From JAZQLP01 sp045629205 (GTDB lineage Bacteria > Bacillota > Clostridia > Oscillospirales > UBA644), in NCBI GenBank assembly GCA_045629205.1, contig JAZQQT010000058.1, positions 1 through 13,649 on the forward strand: a stretch of DNA of 13,649 nt. Direction: 5' to 3'. Within the stretch, counting starts at the first letter, position 1. The number at the start of each line of letters is the position of its first letter. Shown one piece after another: positions 13,371-13,649 of the stretch. The notes under the pieces were generated by a model. The model was not told the DNA's origin. It saw nothing but the letters and a program-made list of their open reading frames with translations, and did not search any database. The translations under genes were made by a program, and so were the position numbers.

Positions 13371-13649
13371 TCAGTTAAGTTCTGCGAAGTATTTGATCGT
13401 TCTTACCATCTGGCTGGTGTAAGAATTTTCGTTATCATACCAGGATACAACCTGAACCTGATAGGTATCGTCGTCGATCTTGGAAACCATTGTCTGTGTA
13501 GCATCGAAGAGAGAACCGAATTTCATACCGATAACGTCGGAAGAAACGATCTGATCTTCGTTGTAACCGAAGGATTCGGAAGCAGCTGCTTTCATAGCTG
13601 CGTTGATGCCTTCTTTTGTTACGTTTGCGCCCTTAACAACAGCGGTAAG
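13371..13649 (-). CDS. gap: Glyceraldehyde-3-phosphate dehydrogenase, C-terminal 92 residues (partial)
   Basis: GAPDH converts glyceraldehyde-3-phosphate, phosphate and NAD to 1,3-bisphosphoglycerate in glycolysis. The visible part, from LTAVVKGANVTKEGINAAMK to the end, includes SSDVIGMKFGSLFDATQT and the highly conserved VVSWYDNENSYTSQMVRTIKYFAEL. The active-site cysteine and the NAD domain lie upstream, beyond the window edge. The frame is open through the window edge, so the start is not seen. A strong terminator follows. The gene points toward nagA but is separated from it by the terminator and the nagA promoter. Confidence 0.97.
   Translation of the reverse strand, partial: LTAVVKGANVTKEGINAAMKAAASESFGYNEDQIVSSDVIGMKFGSLFDATQTMVSKIDDDTYQVQVVSWYDNENSYTSQMVRTIKYFAELN

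Noticed and set aside
1..13649. CRISPR array, transposon ends, phage genes, defence system, tRNA or rRNA
   Set aside because: No spaced direct repeats, transposase, integrase, terminal repeats, nuclease-toxin pair or cloverleaf was found. The EEP protein and ComEC nuclease domain are explained by their own families.

Overview
The window looks like chromosomal DNA of a strictly anaerobic, low-to-mid-GC Firmicute, most likely an uncultured gut clostridium of the Oscillospiraceae/Ruminococcaceae kind. This is inferred from strong GGAGG-type ribosome sites, short spacers, intrinsic terminators with T-tracts, a two-iron superoxide reductase, and proteins that resemble clostridial relatives. No rRNA, tRNA, insertion sequence, phage gene or CRISPR array was seen. 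Genes fill almost everything; the only stretch over 300 bases without a firm gene is 7572-7952.

Layout. (1) 1-3260, plus strand: the tail of an unidentified gene, comEC (DNA-uptake channel) and a HAD phosphatase, closed by an intrinsic terminator at 3231-3261. (2) 5831 down to 3293, minus strand: a likely three-gene operon of an HTH/coiled-coil protein, a Gfo/Idh/MocA-type NAD enzyme with features recalling GH109, and an endonuclease/exonuclease/phosphatase-fold hydrolase. (3) 5894-7571, plus strand, divergent from (2): superoxide reductase, TspO/MBR protein, and a 6-pyruvoyl-tetrahydropterin-synthase-like protein that lacks the usual cysteine and carries a C-terminal zinc ribbon. (4) 7572-7952: a mostly noncoding spacer with a GC-rich hairpin, a possible 50-residue minus-strand ORF, and a strong extended -10 promoter for the next gene. 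(5) 7953-10289, plus strand: an orphan seven-helix hybrid histidine kinase/response regulator. (6) 13265 down to 10335, minus strand: nagA, rsmG and a sialate O-acetylesterase-like gene, convergent with the kinase. (7) 13649 down to 13371, minus strand: the C-terminus of glyceraldehyde-3-phosphate dehydrogenase with its own terminator.

How the genes may work together. Block 6 pairs GlcNAc-6-phosphate deacetylation with de-O-acetylation of sialic acid, which fits use of host mucin glycans; the housekeeping rRNA methylase rsmG sits between them, overlapping nagA by 4 bases. Block 3 joins superoxide removal with TspO, a family linked to tetrapyrroles and stress, so an oxygen-exposure role is plausible but unproven. 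Block 2 looks catabolic or regulatory, with unknown substrate. Nothing here amounts to a clear new defence or mobile system. The most unusual items are the cysteine-less PTPS homologue with a zinc ribbon, the GH109-like enzyme without the EKP motif, the seven-codon ORF with a near-perfect ribosome site at the end of the superoxide reductase gene, and the duplicated -10 box in front of nagA.
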